This document shows positions 63,257 through 64,000 of a stretch of DNA of 64,000 nt, one piece after another. The DNA is from an uncultured cyanobacterium (GTDB lineage: Bacteria > Cyanobacteriota > Cyanobacteriia > CACIAM-69d): positions 21,678-85,677 of the forward strand of contig CALGDE010000100.1 of NCBI GenBank assembly GCA_937883785.1. The letters run 5' to 3'. The position numbers were made by a program, and so were the translations under genes. The notes beneath the pieces were generated by a model. The model had not been told where the DNA came from. It ran no database searches and saw only the letters and a list, made by a program, of their open reading frames with translations. Position 1 is the first letter of the stretch, and the number at the start of each line of letters is the position of its first letter.

Positions 63257-63793
63257 ATGGGTTACCCTTCGCTCTCTCAAGGTTTGCGTCGCTGGGCACT
63301 GTTGACCCCGCTGGCGGTACTGGGACTCGCTTCCCAGGCTCAGGTATGGGCCCTCCAGCCTAATACGGCTTCATTGACGGATCAGTTAACAGCTCAAGTT
63401 TCAACGCAAACCCCAGTTCAAGCCACCAAAGCTACCGCAAAAGGCGTGGTGGAGCTGCTGCGGGCCCTGCCAAAACCCGCTGGTTCTCCCCGAGTGCTGG
63501 GGGCAATTAACAGTCCTAATTCCTACCAACAGCAAGCCCTTAACTTCCAAGTTGCCTCCGAAGACAGCGATGCTTTGTTGGCGTTTTATCAGGAAAAACT
63601 CACCGAGGCTGGCTACACAGAACGGGAAATTAACACCGTTAGCGGCGCATGGGGTTTTAGCGTTGTATTTCTTCCCCCCGCCGACTTCGACTTAAAGCCC
63701 GCATCTGGCACATTGACGCTAGTGGTTCAGGCGACGGTGCTATCTCCCAATACCGTTAATATCAATATGCGCTACGAGGTGCTAAACACCTAG
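63257..63793 (+). CDS. Secreted hypothetical protein (178 aa)
   Basis: A signal peptide of about 32 residues (LLTPLAVLGLASQAQVWA) is followed by a domain with LLRALPKPAGSPRVLG and FYQEKLTEAGYTEREINTVSGAWG, then a beta-rich C-terminus. No family is recognised. No gene is visible between its stop and the window end. Confidence 0.65.
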   Translation: MGYPSLSQGLRRWALLTPLAVLGLASQAQVWALQPNTASLTDQLTAQVSTQTPVQATKATAKGVVELLRALPKPAGSPRVLGAINSPNSYQQQALNFQVASEDSDALLAFYQEKLTEAGYTEREINTVSGAWGFSVVFLPPADFDLKPASGTLTLVVQATVLSPNTVNINMRYEVLNT

Positions 63794-64000
63794 ATTCTGC
63801 ACTCCTAAGTGTAGGCATTGCCGCGTTGTGAAAACGCCACCACGTTTATAAAGCTCTTTCCCCTGACCACAGAAGTAGTTGGGGGAAAACTGTATTTGGG
63901 CAAGCAATAGCTGACGAAACTGTCTCTATTAAAGGAACTCCTAGGGATATAGCGGCGACGGAGTGACTTAGGACAACAGTCTAAGACTTTGAGCAATGGC

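Noticed and set aside
63805..63996. Minus-strand 63-aa open frame at the right edge
   Set aside because: It has no ribosome-binding site or family pattern, and its composition looks like random intergenic translation.

Overview
The window is chromosomal DNA from a phycobilisome-containing cyanobacterium. Evidence: a CpcT/CpeT-type phycobiliprotein lyase at the left edge, phycocyanobilin:ferredoxin oxidoreductase (pcyA), a protein resembling cyanobacterial photosystem I accumulation factors, an SLH/OprB porin, and very frequent HIP1 octamers (GCGATCGC) in genes of both strands. Base composition is roughly balanced. I cannot name the genus from sequence alone. I recognised no rRNA, tRNA, tmRNA, rnpB or CRISPR array.

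Layout. 0-7 kb: the end of a cpcT-like gene, then leftward Uma2-murE-rnz, then rightward rimO, gcvH and an alpha/beta hydrolase. 7-20.5 kb: two giant caspase/STAND-NTPase/WD40 proteins (1684 and 1805 aa) on opposite strands. Between them lie a remnant of a third copy and a squalene/phytoene-synthase-like gene. 20.6-31.6 kb: an LprI-like lipoprotein, pdhA, a PLP decarboxylase, an RTX protein, a DUF4214 protein, a dead Uma2 gene, small and secreted proteins, a lone ABC ATPase, a 54-aa membrane protein and pcyA. 31.6-42.1 kb: signalling genes, namely a CheY-like receiver, a 1465-aa CHASE4/HAMP/PAS/GAF histidine kinase and a GGDEF-EAL protein, with rpsU between the last two. 43-50 kb: type 2 IPP isomerase (fni), an SLH protein, a thioredoxin-like protein, DUF502, nusB and ftsY. 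50-64 kb: ridA, a porin, an esterase, a dynamin-like or Era-like membrane GTPase, aroA followed by a duplicated aroA tail, a repeat-containing protein, ctpA and small proteins.

Most genes are ordinary housekeeping genes in short, frequently convergent units. The interesting material is (1) the caspase/STAND/WD40 locus, which resembles bacterial cell-suicide or antiphage STAND systems and carries a decayed paralogue; (2) a TA-flanked MITE family of about 126-131 bp, with six copies. One copy is nested in another, and two copies supply the last base of a neighbouring gene's stop codon; (3) a degenerate second copy of the aroA 3' end bracketing a membrane-protein gene; (4) short tandem repeats with a period of 14 bp at several gene edges; (5) a 9-nt stretch in the porin leader complementary to the conserved Yfr1 sRNA loop. 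No transposase or integrase gene is visible in the window.
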